Source of the DNA: an uncultured Pseudomonadota bacterium | Lineage (GTDB): Bacteria; Pseudomonadota; Gammaproteobacteria; Steroidobacterales; Woeseiaceae | Assembly (NCBI GenBank): GCA_913055625.1 | Contig: CAJXJW010000010.1 | Location: 1 to 64,000, forward strand | Direction of reading: 5' to 3' | DNA length: 64,000 bases | In this document: positions 25,799-41,645 of the stretch, piece by piece | Layout of the letters: each line of letters opens with the position of its first letter | How positions within the stretch are numbered: position 1 is the first letter of the stretch | Notes under the pieces: model-generated | The model's input: only the letters and a program-made list of their open reading frames with translations | Database searches by the model: none | Told to the model about the DNA's origin: nothing | Program-made: the position numbers and the translations under genes

Positions 25799-25822
25799 CT
25801 GGACCACCCCGGGGTGGTCCAG
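25799..25822. repeat. 24-base perfect palindrome after tRNA-Ser
   Basis: CTGGACCACCCC and its exact complement form a 12-bp inverted repeat with no spacer. It begins 14 bases after the tRNA CCA. It has no T-tract, so it may be a Rho-independent-like processing stem, a dyad operator or a REP-like remnant. Confidence 0.6.
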
Positions 25823-25877
25823 AAATCCTCGCTGGCGCGTCAGGCTCCGCGTGGTCTCGCAGCCGGTCCCGGGCCGG

Positions 25878-26480
25878 CTACAGGGCGCGAAATGCCAGTA
25901 GAACGGCCAGGACCATCAGCAGTCCGAATGTAACCCGAACCATTCGTGCCGACTTCGGCGACTCGAAGACGGGCCTCAGCAAGCCGCCCAATCCCAGCCA
26001 CGTGACGTCGATGACGATCGCAACGCCAAATGCGACGAGTGCGGTAGCAGCGGTACTCGAGACATTCGTCGAAAGCGGCAGCGAGAACTGCGAGAACAAG
26101 GCGATAAACGCCGCGTAGGCTTTCGGATTGAGAAGATTGAGAATGAATCCATCCCGGAATCGCGGCGCTGACGCCAATGCTTCCCCGGCGGTCGAGAGCA
26201 GTGGTCCTGTCGCGATCTTGAAGGCGACGTAGCATATGTAGGCACCGCCCAGGACGCCGACAAGGAAGCGACTGGCGGGAAACGCATTGAAAAGCCCTAT
26301 GACGCCCGCGGACCCGAGAGTGATTGCCACGGCCAATCCCACGAGTATCCCCAGGAGAAACGGAGTTCCCTGGCGGAAGCCGAATACGGCACCGGTCGCT
26401 GCGAGCGCGATGGGTACAGGCCCCGGAGAGCCCAGGAGCAATGACGTTGCGACGATGAGCGCGGTGATCGATTCCAGCAC
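25878..26480 (-). CDS. LysE/RhtB family amino-acid exporter
   Basis: A 200-residue inner-membrane protein with about six helices. The family signature region LLLGSPGPVPIALAATGAVFGFRQG is clear, followed by FRDGFILNLLNPKAYAAFIALF, the central LysE motif. Members export amino acids or homoserine lactones; the substrate is not predictable. The start is GTG 26480, which places the first helix in its usual position with AAGG about six bases upstream. The open frame upstream runs into non-coding sequence. It lies 58 bases downstream of the APC permease gene on the same strand, so the two may be co-transcribed. Confidence 0.87.
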   Translation of the reverse strand: MLESITALIVATSLLLGSPGPVPIALAATGAVFGFRQGTPFLLGILVGLAVAITLGSAGVIGLFNAFPASRFLVGVLGGAYICYVAFKIATGPLLSTAGEALASAPRFRDGFILNLLNPKAYAAFIALFSQFSLPLSTNVSSTAATALVAFGVAIVIDVTWLGLGGLLRPVFESPKSARMVRVTFGLLMVLAVLLAFRAL

Positions 26481-26538
26481 CGGGGCCTTAGGGTTACGCG
26501 AAAAGACGGTGCACTCTGGAGGCAGGAACGCATTGAGG

Positions 26539-27903
26539 TCAAGGAACCGTGTCGGCTTGGGTTGATTGTGATAGTGCCCCGCCCTCTCCGCCGTCTTTCC
26601 CGCGTGCAATGAAGTAGACCGCGACCCCGGCGCCGACCAGCCCCAGGCTCACCAACGCCTCCACGGGCCGGGACCACAACACGAACCCGAGCGTCCAGCC
26701 CATCACGACGAGGTACGCGAGCGGCGTCAGCGGGTAGCCGAACGTGCGGTATGGCCGCGGCAGGTCGGGCCGCCGGTAGCGCAGTACGAACACGCCCAGG
26801 ACCGTCACGAAGCTGTTCAGCGCCAGCGTGAATCCCGCGAAGACCAGGACGGATTCGAACGTAGAGGTCGCGATGAAGGCGATCGCGAGGGTCGACTGCA
26901 GCGCGATGGCGACGTACGGGAGACCGTCCCGGTTGACGATCGCGAGCAGCCGGAGGCCCTGAAAGTCCTCGCCGATGACCTGCAGGACGCGGGGGCCGGC
27001 CAGCGTCATGGCACTGACCGTCGACACGAGCAGTAGTGCGAGGGCCAGCCCGACATAGCTGCCCGCGGCGTCGCCGAACGCGGCGACCGCCGCGACCTGC
27101 CCGACTTCGAGCTGGCCGGCCAGCGCGTCCATCGGTGCGACCTCGAGGAAGACGTAGTTCAGCAGGACGTACAGTACCGCGACGACGGCCGTGCCGGCGA
27201 ACAGGATCTTCGGCAGGTCGCGCTGCGGATGCGCAAGCTCGCTGCTCAGGTAGGTTGCGGCATTCCAGCCCGTGTAGGCATAGCTCACGTAGATGAGCGA
27301 CACCGCGAACGCGCCGCCCAGCAGCAGCCGACCATCGCCGGGTGCCGGCAGGACCGGCACGTGTTGCCGCGACTCCGCGAACAGCAGCGCGGCGGTGCAG
27401 AATGCCACGATCGCGGCCAGCTTCAGGGCCGTGAACAGCCCCTGCAGCCCGCCACTCTGCCGCCGGCTGATCGAATGGACGGCGGTCAGCACCAGGACGA
27501 GGCAGATCGCAAGCACCCGCTCGAGCAACGCGGTGTTCTCCCGCGCCAACGCCGACGTCGCGTAGGCCGCGAACGTCATGGCCGCGAGCGCGGTCGGCGC
27601 GGCGAACCCGATCGTCGCGGAGATCCAGCCGGACACGAAACCCGCCAGCGGGTGATAGATACGCGACAACAGGTTGTATTCGCCGCCGGAGCGCGGGAAC
27701 GCCGCTCCCAGTTCCGCGTAGGTCATCGCTCCGCACAGCGCGATCAAGCCGCCGAGCGCCCAGAGCAACAGGATGACGAACCCCGACCGGATGCCCTCGA
27801 GCTGGTAGCCGAGGCTCGTGAAGACGCCGGTGCCGATCATGTTCGCGATGACGACGGCGATCACGGTCGACCGGCGATACTTGATTTTCGAGTCCGTCGT
27901 CAC
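26539..27903 (-). CDS. APC superfamily amino-acid permease
   Basis: A 454-residue permease with about twelve membrane helices. It starts KIKYRRSTVIAVVIANMIGTG; the unwound helix-1 motif NMIGTGVF is the APC substrate-binding signature. Further matches are ALGGLIALCGAMTYAELGAAFPRSGGEYNLL and SYAYTGWNAATYLSSEL. It probably imports or exchanges an amino acid or polyamine. The start is GTG 27903, chosen from family alignment; only 43 bases separate it from the divergent SDR start, so the promoters must overlap or lie in coding sequence. Confidence 0.9.
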   Translation of the reverse strand: MTTDSKIKYRRSTVIAVVIANMIGTGVFTSLGYQLEGIRSGFVILLLWALGGLIALCGAMTYAELGAAFPRSGGEYNLLSRIYHPLAGFVSGWISATIGFAAPTALAAMTFAAYATSALARENTALLERVLAICLVLVLTAVHSISRRQSGGLQGLFTALKLAAIVAFCTAALLFAESRQHVPVLPAPGDGRLLLGGAFAVSLIYVSYAYTGWNAATYLSSELAHPQRDLPKILFAGTAVVAVLYVLLNYVFLEVAPMDALAGQLEVGQVAAVAAFGDAAGSYVGLALALLLVSTVSAMTLAGPRVLQVIGEDFQGLRLLAIVNRDGLPYVAIALQSTLAIAFIATSTFESVLVFAGFTLALNSFVTVLGVFVLRYRRPDLPRPYRTFGYPLTPLAYLVVMGWTLGFVLWSRPVEALVSLGLVGAGVAVYFIARGKDGGEGGALSQSTQADTVP

Positions 27904-27946
27904 CAGACCTGCTGTTCCAGCGGGGGAGCGCGAGGAGATATAACAC

Positions 27947-28606
27947 ATGTCGACCGTATTGATTACCGGCTGCAATCGCGGCATCGGGCTGGAGATCGTT
28001 CGCCAGCTGAGCGAACGGGGCGATACCGTGATCGCCGTCTGCCGTCGGGCCTCCGATGGCCTGTCGGCATCGGGGGTCGAAATCGTCGACGGGATCGATG
28101 TTGCCGACGCGGCGTCGGTGCAGCGCCTTGCCGCGGCCCTCGACGGACGGACGATCGACGTGCTGATCAACAACGCCGGCATCCTGCGCGACGACCGCTT
28201 CGGCGACCTCGACTACGAGGCCATGCTGGAGCAGTACCGCGTGAATACGCTCGGGCCGTTGCGCGTCACCGAGGCCCTCGCCGGCAACCTGGCCGACGGC
28301 GGCAAGGTCGCGATCGTGTCCAGCCGCGTCGGGTCGATCGAAGACAACGGCAGCGGCGGCCACTACGGCTACCGGGCTTCCAAGTCAGCCGTCAACCAGG
28401 TCGGCATGAACCTGAAACACGAGCTCGGGCCGCGCGGGATCTCGGTCGCGCTGCTGCACCCGGGGCTGGTCGCGACAGCCATGACCGGCGGCCGCGGGAT
28501 CGACCCGGGGACCGCGGCCGGCGGCCTGATACGGCGGATCGACGAGCTGACGCCCGCGACCTCGGGGGGCTTCTGGCATGCCGAGGGCTACCGCCTGCCG
28601 TGGTGA
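27947..28606 (+). CDS. Short-chain dehydrogenase/reductase (C-factor-like)
   Basis: A 219-residue NAD(P)-dependent oxidoreductase. The nucleotide motif TGCNRGIG is at residues 7-14, NNAG at about 75, the catalytic Ser in IVSSRVGS and YGYRASK carries the Tyr-Lys pair. The C-terminus is short, as in C-factor-like SDRs. The substrate is unknown. AGGAG lies ten bases upstream of the ATG. It is divergent from the APC permease gene. Confidence 0.9.
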   Translation: MSTVLITGCNRGIGLEIVRQLSERGDTVIAVCRRASDGLSASGVEIVDGIDVADAASVQRLAAALDGRTIDVLINNAGILRDDRFGDLDYEAMLEQYRVNTLGPLRVTEALAGNLADGGKVAIVSSRVGSIEDNGSGGHYGYRASKSAVNQVGMNLKHELGPRGISVALLHPGLVATAMTGGRGIDPGTAAGGLIRRIDELTPATSGGFWHAEGYRLPW

Positions 28607-28635
28607 CGGATTTCGTCGTCCGGTTTCGCAGCGGG

Positions 28636-28644
28636 TGGTAGAAT
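28636..28644 (+). promoter_or_regulatory. Candidate extended -10 promoter for yccA
   Basis: TGG plus TAGAAT (28639-28644) lies 31 bases before the ATG, with GGAGGA as a strong ribosome binding site in between. No convincing -35. Confidence 0.4.
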
Positions 28645-28674
28645 CGGCCCGGTCATCAATGGAGGATCAGTGAC

Positions 28675-31975
<3,301 letters not shown>

Positions 31976-31991
31976 GTCGCCGGTCACGCGC

Positions 31992-32408
31992 TCAGCCCGT
32001 CTGCCGGGCACCGGCGAGCCAATGCTCGAACCGCAGCGACCAGCCCACGGCGCCAAGCGCCGCGATCGCGAGGCCGGCCGCGATGCCCGCGGCATCGGCC
32101 GCGACATCGAGCCACTCGGCGGAGCGATAGCCCACGCCGCGCTGGCACAACTCGATGAAGACGCCGAACGCCAGGAGGCCGACGGCAATCCGCCAAAGCC
32201 CGCTGCGCCGGAACTGGCCGGCAAACCAGAGTGCCAGCAGTGCGAACGTGATGCCGTGCAACCACTTGTCCGACCCGTCGAACCAGCTTCCAAGGCGGGC
32301 CCGGTCCGGCCAGTACCACGCGAGGGGCGCCAGTGCGGCCACCAACACGCACAGCAGCAGCACGCCGTTTGCAAGCTGCCAGCGCCTGCGGAAACGGAGG
32401 GGCAGCAT
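31992..32408 (-). CDS. VanZ-like family membrane protein
   Basis: A 138-residue protein with about four hydrophobic helices. The VanZ-like pattern is seen in DKWLHGITFALLALWFAG and FIELCQRGVGYRSAEWLDVAADAAG. VanZ-like proteins are of uncertain function in Gram-negatives. The gene is inserted between lolA and rarA. Its ATG overlaps the lolA stop by one base (TGATG). Confidence 0.82.
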   Translation of the reverse strand: MLPLRFRRRWQLANGVLLLCVLVAALAPLAWYWPDRARLGSWFDGSDKWLHGITFALLALWFAGQFRRSGLWRIAVGLLAFGVFIELCQRGVGYRSAEWLDVAADAAGIAAGLAIAALGAVGWSLRFEHWLAGARQTG

Positions 32409-33076
32409 CAGGGATACCGCGAGTCGTCGGGCGTACCGACGAGATCGACGCCTTCCGGCACCTCGAACGTAAACAGGCCGTCGTCGACGTCCCCGTTCAC
32501 CACCACGTCGGTCAGGGCGATGACCGTGGTCTGGTCCAGGTTGTCGTAGAACACCATGCGCGCGAGCGTTCCGTCGCGGAAGGCGAGATCGACATGACGA
32601 AAGCCGTTGTCGCCCGACCGCGGCGCGAACCGGGCCCAGGTCAGGCCGTCGTTCTCCGCCGAGGCAATGAAGTCGAACTCGGCCAGCACGTCATCCGCGC
32701 CACCAAGCAGTAGCGCCGGCGTGTTGGCGAGCGCCGTGGCCTGCGGCTTGACGGTCACCTGTTCGAGATCGACGTCGTAGCTCCAGACGTTGCGGCCGTC
32801 GGCGACCAGCCATTGCTCGTACGGCTCCCGGTAGACCCAACGGAATCGCCCCGGCCGCGCAATGTCCAGCGTGCCGGACGACGCCTCGGCCTGGAGGCCG
32901 TCGGCGTCGATCAGCGTCTGGTCGAACGCGGCCGACAGCGTCTGCACGCCGTCCAGAAAATGCTCGACCTCGGGCGGCATATCGACTGCGCTGCCAGCGC
33001 TGGCTGCCGCGGCGAACATCGACAACGCACAGGCAGCGTGCCGTGAAAAGCGGGCAAAGTCTCGGAATGGACGCAT
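32408..33076 (-). CDS. lolA: Outer-membrane lipoprotein carrier protein LolA
   Basis: A 222-residue periplasmic chaperone that ferries lipoproteins from the LolCDE complex to LolB. A signal peptide covers about residues 1-30 (CALSMFAAAASAGSA). The mature domain has the LolA-type strand order, with LSAAFDQTLIDADG, PGRFRWVYREPYEQWLVADGRNVWSYDVDLEQVTV and a C-terminal LTDVVVNGDVDDGLFTFEVP. The ATG follows the ftsK stop directly with no gap. Several predicted lipoproteins in this window (Blc, Lpp, M28 peptidase) would depend on this pathway. Confidence 0.94.
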   Translation of the reverse strand: MRPFRDFARFSRHAACALSMFAAAASAGSAVDMPPEVEHFLDGVQTLSAAFDQTLIDADGLQAEASSGTLDIARPGRFRWVYREPYEQWLVADGRNVWSYDVDLEQVTVKPQATALANTPALLLGGADDVLAEFDFIASAENDGLTWARFAPRSGDNGFRHVDLAFRDGTLARMVFYDNLDQTTVIALTDVVVNGDVDDGLFTFEVPEGVDLVGTPDDSRYP

Positions 33077-35395
33077 TCAGTCCTCGTCGCCGCCGGGCAC
33101 CAGGATCTCGCGGGATCCGTTCGGCTGCAGCGGCCCGACAAGTCCGGCCGCCTCCATCGACTCGACCATGCGCGCGGCCCGGTTGTACCCAATCTTCAAT
33201 CGCCGCTGCACACCGGAGATGGAGGCCTTACGGGTTTCCATGACGACCTGCACGGCCTGGTCGTACAGCGGGTCCTGCTCCGCGTCGCCCGAGTCCGGGG
33301 CCAGGCTCTCCAGGCCGGTGAGACCGGGAGTCGGCGCCGTCGGTCCTTCGAGGATCTCGTCGAGGTACCGCGGCTCGCCGCTCTTCTTCAGGTGCCGGAC
33401 GACGGAATGCACTTCGTGGTCCGCGACGAACGCACCGTGCACGCGAATCGGCAGCGACGTACCCGGCGGCAGGTACAGCATGTCGCCGTGGCCGAGAAGA
33501 TTCTCCGCGCCCTGCTGGTCGAGAATCGTCCGTGAATCCACCTTTGCGGACACCTGGAACGCGATGCGCGACGGGACGTTCGCCTTGATCAGGCCCGTGA
33601 TCACGTCGACGGAAGGACGCTGGGTGGCGAGCAGCATGTGAATGCCGGAGGCGCGGGCTTTCTGCGCCAGGCGCGCGATCAGTTCCTCGACCTTCTTGCC
33701 GACGATCATCATCATGTCCGCCAGCTCGTCGATGATCACGACGATGTACGGCAACGGCGTCAGCGTCGGGTACTCGAACTCCTTGTCCGGGTCCTCGAAC
33801 GGCGGCGGTGTAAACGTCGGATCCTTGATCGGCTCGCCCTTGTCGATTGCGTCGCGCACCTTGCGGTTGTAGCCACCGATGTTGCGCACGCCGAGCGCGG
33901 CCATCAGCCGGTAGCGCCTGTCCATTTCGGCAACACACCAGCGCAGCGCATTCGAGGCCTCCGCCATGTCGGTGACGACCGGCGCAAGCAGGTGCGGAAT
34001 GCCCTCGTAGACTGACAGCTCGAGCATCTTCGGATCGATCATGATCAGCCGAACCTGCTCCGGCTGCGTCTTGTACAGGATGCTGAGGATCATCGCGTTG
34101 ATCGCGACGGACTTGCCGGACCCGGTGGTGCCGGCGATCAGCAGGTGCGGCATGCGCGCGAGGTCGGCCACGACGGAGTGCCCGCCGATATCCTTTCCGA
34201 GCGCCAGCGTCAGCGGCGAGTTCATGTCGTCGTAGGCACGGGACTTGAGTATCTCGCCCAGCGTCACGAGCTGTCGGTTCTCGTTCGGAATCTCGAGCCC
34301 GACGTAGGACTTGCCCGGAATGACCTCGACCACCCGGACACTGACGACGGACAGTGAGCGCGCGAGATCCTTCGCCAGGTTGGAAATCTGGCTGACCTTG
34401 ACGCCAGGCGCCGGGTCCAGCTCGAAGCGCGTGATCACCGGCCCCGGCGAGACCGACTTCACTTCGACCTCGATATTGAAGTCGGCGAGCTTCAGCTCGA
34501 CGAGCCGTGACATCGCCTCGAGCGACTCGGCCGAGTAGCCTTCCTGCTGGTCCGGCGGATCGTCGAGCAGCGACAGCGGCGGTAGCTCGCCGGCGGCCGG
34601 CGGATCGAACAACGGCACCTGCCGTTCCTTTTCCGCCCGCACGCTCGGCTCCAGCACGGCAATGACGGGCTCGATGCGCGGCTTCTGCCGTCCCTCGATC
34701 CTTTTCTTCTCGACCTTGACGATATCCTGGCGCGCCGCCGCCTGGCGCCGACCTTCAGCCTTGTCCTTCAGTTCGTCGAGCCGGGCAAGCACCTGTTCAT
34801 ACGCGCGCAGGCAGACACGGCCGACGCGGTCCATGACGCTGATCCACGAGAACCCGAGGAACAGCGAGATCGAAGCGACCCAGAGGACGAACAGCAGGAC
34901 GCTCGCGCCGAGCAACTTCATGACCGAGGCAAGACTCTCGCCGAACACCTGCCCCACGATACCGCCCGCGGTGGCGTTGAAGTCGGCGCCCGAGAAGTGC
35001 AGCGTCGACAGCGCGCAGCTGGTGATCAGCGTGGCGACGAAGCCGGTGCCGCGCAGGATGAAGTCCATTTTCGTCAGCTCGGTCTGGGTCTTCTCCTCCC
35101 GGTACAGCATCCAGCCGAAGAAGAAGACCATGACCGTGAACAGGTACGCCGGCCGCCCGAACAGGTAGAAGAGGAGATCCGCCGTCAGCGCGCCGACGCG
35201 CCCGATACCGTTCTGGACTTCCGTCGATCCGGTCACCTGCGTGAATCCCGGGTCCGCCGGGTCGTAGGTGAACAGCGCGAACCACAGGATCAGCGCGAAC
35301 GCGCCGAACACGTACAACGCACCCTCGCGCAGGGCGCGATGCACCTGCGCGGAAATGGCGGATTCGGGTTGTCGGGCCTTCGCGGCTCTGGCCAT
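33077..35395 (-). CDS. ftsK: DNA translocase FtsK
   Basis: A 772-residue septal DNA pump that clears and resolves chromosome dimers at division. Four N-terminal membrane helices lie within residues 25-180, followed by a short linker (about 200-290) rather than the long E. coli one. Then come the alpha domain and the RecA-like motor with Walker [13 protein letters not shown] near 423 and Walker [14 protein letters not shown]. The C-terminal gamma winged helix (about 705-765) includes [20 protein letters not shown] for KOPS recognition. The shorter length is typical of non-enteric FtsK. It is the first gene of the minus-strand operon and is divergent from trxB. Confidence 0.97.
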   Translation of the reverse strand: MARAAKARQPESAISAQVHRALREGALYVFGAFALILWFALFTYDPADPGFTQVTGSTEVQNGIGRVGALTADLLFYLFGRPAYLFTVMVFFFGWMLYREEKTQTELTKMDFILRGTGFVATLITSCALSTLHFSGADFNATAGGIVGQVFGESLASVMKLLGASVLLFVLWVASISLFLGFSWISVMDRVGRVCLRAYEQVLARLDELKDKAEGRRQAAARQDIVKVEKKRIEGRQKPRIEPVIAVLEPSVRAEKERQVPLFDPPAAGELPPLSLLDDPPDQQEGYSAESLEAMSRLVELKLADFNIEVEVKSVSPGPVITRFELDPAPGVKVSQISNLAKDLARSLSVVSVRVVEVIPGKSYVGLEIPNENRQLVTLGEILKSRAYDDMNSPLTLALGKDIGGHSVVADLARMPHLLIAGTTGSGKSVAINAMILSILYKTQPEQVRLIMIDPKMLELSVYEGIPHLLAPVVTDMAEASNALRWCVAEMDRRYRLMAALGVRNIGGYNRKVRDAIDKGEPIKDPTFTPPPFEDPDKEFEYPTLTPLPYIVVIIDELADMMMIVGKKVEELIARLAQKARASGIHMLLATQRPSVDVITGLIKANVPSRIAFQVSAKVDSRTILDQQGAENLLGHGDMLYLPPGTSLPIRVHGAFVADHEVHSVVRHLKKSGEPRYLDEILEGPTAPTPGLTGLESLAPDSGDAEQDPLYDQAVQVVMETRKASISGVQRRLKIGYNRAARMVESMEAAGLVGPLQPNGSREILVPGGDED

Positions 35396-35461
35396 GGCGA
35401 TGCGGTGTGCTTTTCCCTAAACTCGGCGATTGCGCGCTCGCACTCCTGCCGCGCCCCTTGA

Positions 35462-36535
<1,074 letters not shown>

Positions 36536-36548
36536 GGCGCACGGCCGT

Positions 36549-37691
36549 ATGTCCGTCTCCGTGCATGCGGCGATCGACGACATCCCGGCCGCCGAGTGGG
36601 ATGCCCTCGCCGGGCCACGCTACCCGTTCCTGCGGCACGCGTTCCTGAGCGCGGCCGAGGCGTCCGGGAGCGTCTGTCCGGATACCGGCTGGACACCGGC
36701 ACACCTCGCGATGCGGGACGACGAGGGAGGCCTGCGCGCCGCGATGCCGCTGTACGAGAAGTCTCACTCCTGGGGCGAGTTCGTGTTCGATTGGGCATGG
36801 GCGAACGCGTACGAACGCGCGGGGCTCGACTACTACCCCAAGCTTGTCAGTGCGACACCGTTCACGCCGGCCACCGGCCCGAAATTGTTGCTGGCCGACA
36901 CCGACGACCGGGCCGCCGCGGACGCGTTGATCGGATCGCTGCCGGCACTGGCCCGGGAGCGCGGTTGCTCGTCCGTGCACATCCAGTTTCCGACCGACGC
37001 GGAACACCCGCTCTTCGAGCAGGCCGGCTTCCTGCTGAGGCGCGACTGCCAGTTCCATTGGCACAATCGCGGCTACACCGATTTCGACGCATTCCTCGCG
37101 ACGTTCAGCGCCGCGAAGCGCAAGAAGGCGCGGCGTGACCGTCGGCGAGTCCGCGAAGCGGGCGTCCGTTTCGTGCGCCGCAGCGGTCGCACGATGACCG
37201 AGGCGGACTGGTCCCGGACCTACGAATTGATCAGCCTGACCTTCCTGCAACGCGGCTCTCTCCCGTACTTCACGCCGCAATTTTTCATTGACTTCGCAAA
37301 CGCGTGCCCGGACGACATCCTCGTCGTCGACGCAAAGCTCGACGGCGAGATCATTGCAGCCGCTATCTTCTTCGTCGGCGAAGACACGTTGTACGGGCGC
37401 TACTGGGGCAGCAACCGGCACGTCGACGCGCTGCACTTCGAGACCTGCTACTACCAGGGCATCGACTATTGCATCGAGCACGGCCTCGCCCGTTTCGAGC
37501 CCGGCACGCAGGGCGAGCACAAAGTCAGCCGCGGCTTCGTGCCGACGGACACGTGGTCCGCGCACTGGCTGGCACACCCGGCCTTCAGCGATGCCATCGC
37601 CGACTACCTCGATGCCGAGGCGGAGCACGTGCGGCGGTACATGCGGGCGGTCGACGACCACATCCCGTACCGCCGGGGCGACGGCGACTGA
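36549..37691 (+). CDS. COG3146 (DUF482) GNAT/FemX-like acyltransferase
   Basis: A 380-residue protein of the COG3146 group, tandem GNAT folds related to Fem/aminoacyl-transferases. Recognised from FLRHAFLSAAEASG, PLYEKSHSWGEFVFDWAWA, FLATFSAAKRKKARRDRRRV and FEPGTQGEHKVSRGFVPT. The biochemical role is unproven; aminoacyl or acyl transfer to protein or peptidoglycan is inferred. Its stop overlaps the aat start (TGATG), so it is coupled to a tRNA-dependent aminoacyl-transferase. Many relatives have ate/bpt next to aat instead. Confidence 0.85.
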   Translation: MSVSVHAAIDDIPAAEWDALAGPRYPFLRHAFLSAAEASGSVCPDTGWTPAHLAMRDDEGGLRAAMPLYEKSHSWGEFVFDWAWANAYERAGLDYYPKLVSATPFTPATGPKLLLADTDDRAAADALIGSLPALARERGCSSVHIQFPTDAEHPLFEQAGFLLRRDCQFHWHNRGYTDFDAFLATFSAAKRKKARRDRRRVREAGVRFVRRSGRTMTEADWSRTYELISLTFLQRGSLPYFTPQFFIDFANACPDDILVVDAKLDGEIIAAAIFFVGEDTLYGRYWGSNRHVDALHFETCYYQGIDYCIEHGLARFEPGTQGEHKVSRGFVPTDTWSAHWLAHPAFSDAIADYLDAEAEHVRRYMRAVDDHIPYRRGDGD

Positions 37692-38446
37692 TGCGCGGCC
37701 ACCGCCTCGCCTGGATCGCCGGTGACGATCCTCCGGGTGCGTTCCCGCCCGTGCACATGGCGTTCGACGAGCCGAACGGGCTGCTGGCGGCCGGCGGTGA
37801 CCTGTCGGCGGAGCGACTGATCTGCGCCTACCCGCGTGGCATATTCCCGTGGTACGAAGACGGCCAGCCGATCCTATGGTGGTCGCCCGATCCCCGCTGC
37901 GTGCTGATCCCACGGGACTTCCGATTGTCCCGCCGCATGCACCGGCTCGCGCGACGCGGTGCCGTCGAGGTGACGTTCAATCGCGCCTTTACGGCCGTCA
38001 TCGCGGCCTGCGCGGCCCCGCGCCGTAGCCTCCAGGGCACCTGGATCACGGCGGAAATGCAGGACGCCTACGTCGATCTGCACCGTCTCGGATGGGCGCA
38101 CTCCGTCGAGATCTGGCGAGCCGACCGGCTGGTCGGCGGACTCTACGGACTCGCCATCGGCCGCGTGTTCTTCGGCGAGTCGATGTTCAGCCGCGAAAGC
38201 AATGCATCCAAGTTTGCGCTGTTCGCCGCCTGCCGGCAGCTCGCTGCCAGCGGCTTCACGCTGTTCGACTGCCAGACCGTGTCACGCCACCTGCTGTCGC
38301 TCGGCGCCGAGTTGATCGCCCGGGATCGCTTCACGGAATGGCTCGCCCGAGATTGCTTCCCCGCCGATCGCTACGAGGACTGGCCTGCTTCTGCCGCCAA
38401 TATCGCCGATCTGGCATGCGATGTGCCGGGCCGTTCATTGCAATGA
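37691..38446 (+). CDS. aat: Leucyl/phenylalanyl-tRNA-protein transferase
   Basis: A 251-residue N-end-rule enzyme that adds Leu or Phe from tRNA to proteins with N-terminal Arg or Lys. Signature sequences: GLLAAGGDLSAERLICAYPRGIFPW, WWSPDPRCVLIP, GGLYGLAIGRVFFGESMFS and LFDCQTVSRHLLSLGA. ClpS and ClpA, which recognise and degrade the marked proteins, are encoded convergently 300 bases downstream, beyond infA. It starts within the stop of the COG3146 gene. Confidence 0.96.
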   Translation: MRGHRLAWIAGDDPPGAFPPVHMAFDEPNGLLAAGGDLSAERLICAYPRGIFPWYEDGQPILWWSPDPRCVLIPRDFRLSRRMHRLARRGAVEVTFNRAFTAVIAACAAPRRSLQGTWITAEMQDAYVDLHRLGWAHSVEIWRADRLVGGLYGLAIGRVFFGESMFSRESNASKFALFAACRQLAASGFTLFDCQTVSRHLLSLGAELIARDRFTEWLARDCFPADRYEDWPASAANIADLACDVPGRSLQ

Positions 38447-38498
38447 GGGGCCTGTTTCTGCACAATTCGCCAGCCTTTGACTTTGGAGCACCAATCCC

Positions 38499-38717
38499 TT
38501 GGCGAAAGAAGAAGCCATCCAGATGGAGGGTGTCGTCACCGACACGCTCCCGAATACGACGTTTCGCGTCGAACTCGACAACGGACATGTCGTGACCGCG
38601 CACATCTCGGGAAAGATGCGCAAGAACTACATTCGCATCCTGACGGGTGACAAGGTCACCGTCGAACTCACGCCCTACGACCTGAGCAAAGGCCGTATCG
38701 TCTACCGCGGCCGCTGA
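38499..38717 (+). CDS. infA: Translation initiation factor IF-1, TTG start
   Basis: A 72-residue OB-fold protein that occupies the ribosomal A site during initiation. The sequence [19 protein letters not shown]...[26 protein letters not shown] is diagnostic. The start codon in the DNA is TTG; the first in-frame ATG would remove the eight leading residues. A GGAG lies eleven bases upstream. It sits between aat and the convergent clpA, the usual gammaproteobacterial place. Confidence 0.96.
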   Translation: MAKEEAIQMEGVVTDTLPNTTFRVELDNGHVVTAHISGKMRKNYIRILTGDKVTVELTPYDLSKGRIVYRGR

Positions 38718-38755
38718 TCGCCGCGCGGCCCCGCACGTCACGGGCCATCCTCACG

Positions 38756-41032
<2,277 letters not shown>

Positions 41033-41051
41033 TGGTCGTCAGACACTCCCG

Positions 41052-41381
41052 TCAGATTTCTTCCATCGTACACAACAAGGGGTGCTGGTGCTGCCGCGCG
41101 ATACCCATGACCTGCGCCACCTTCGTTTCGGCGATTTCGTAGTTGTACTCGCCGCAAATCCCCTTGCCCTTCGTGTGCACTTCCAGCATGACCTGCGTCG
41201 CGCGCGTGCGCTCCATCGAGAAGACCGTGCGCAGGATGTCGACGACGAACTCCATCGGTGTGTAGTCGTCGTTCAGCAGCACGACGCGATACCGCGACGG
41301 CTCCTCGACGCGCGGCCGCGATTCTTCGACCGCCAGGTCGAAATCGTCGGATATCTCCGGCTTGTCACGCTTGTCTGTCAT
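41052..41381 (-). CDS. clpS: ClpS adaptor of ClpAP
   Basis: A 109-residue adaptor that delivers N-degron proteins to ClpA. An acidic flexible lead (1-30) precedes the core [21 protein letters not shown], whose Asn-Asp pair and Met shape the N-degron pocket. [19 protein letters not shown] follows. It is the first gene of clpS-clpA and is divergent from gspC, with a 264-base gap. Confidence 0.96.
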   Translation of the reverse strand: MTDKRDKPEISDDFDLAVEESRPRVEEPSRYRVVLLNDDYTPMEFVVDILRTVFSMERTRATQVMLEVHTKGKGICGEYNYEIAETKVAQVMGIARQHQHPLLCTMEEI

Positions 41382-41565
41382 GGGAACCTTTTATAACGCC
41401 AAATCCCGCGACTTCAACCGTCTCCGGACGCCCGAAGGCGATTATAGCCGGCCACCTGGCGGCCGCCCCGGGCCCGTTTCGCACATTTGGGCGCCCGGCA
41501 GGCGCACCCGGCGGCTGCGGAAACGGTATATGCTTGGAAAACCTTGAATTTCCGGGTTCGCCGAT

Positions 41566-41595
41566 TTGTTTGAATCCGGGAAAAACCCGTATCAT
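41566..41595 (+). promoter_or_regulatory. Possible promoter of the gsp operon
   Basis: TTGTTT (41566-41571), an 18-base spacer and TATCAT (41590-41595) lie 50 bases before the gspC ATG, in the AT-richer part of the clpS-gspC gap. The spacer itself holds the small inverted repeat CCGGGAAAAACCCG. Confidence 0.35.
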
Positions 41596-41645
41596 CATTG
41601 CGCTGCGTTCAATACCGGACAGGGACTCTGCCGCCAGGCCTCTCA

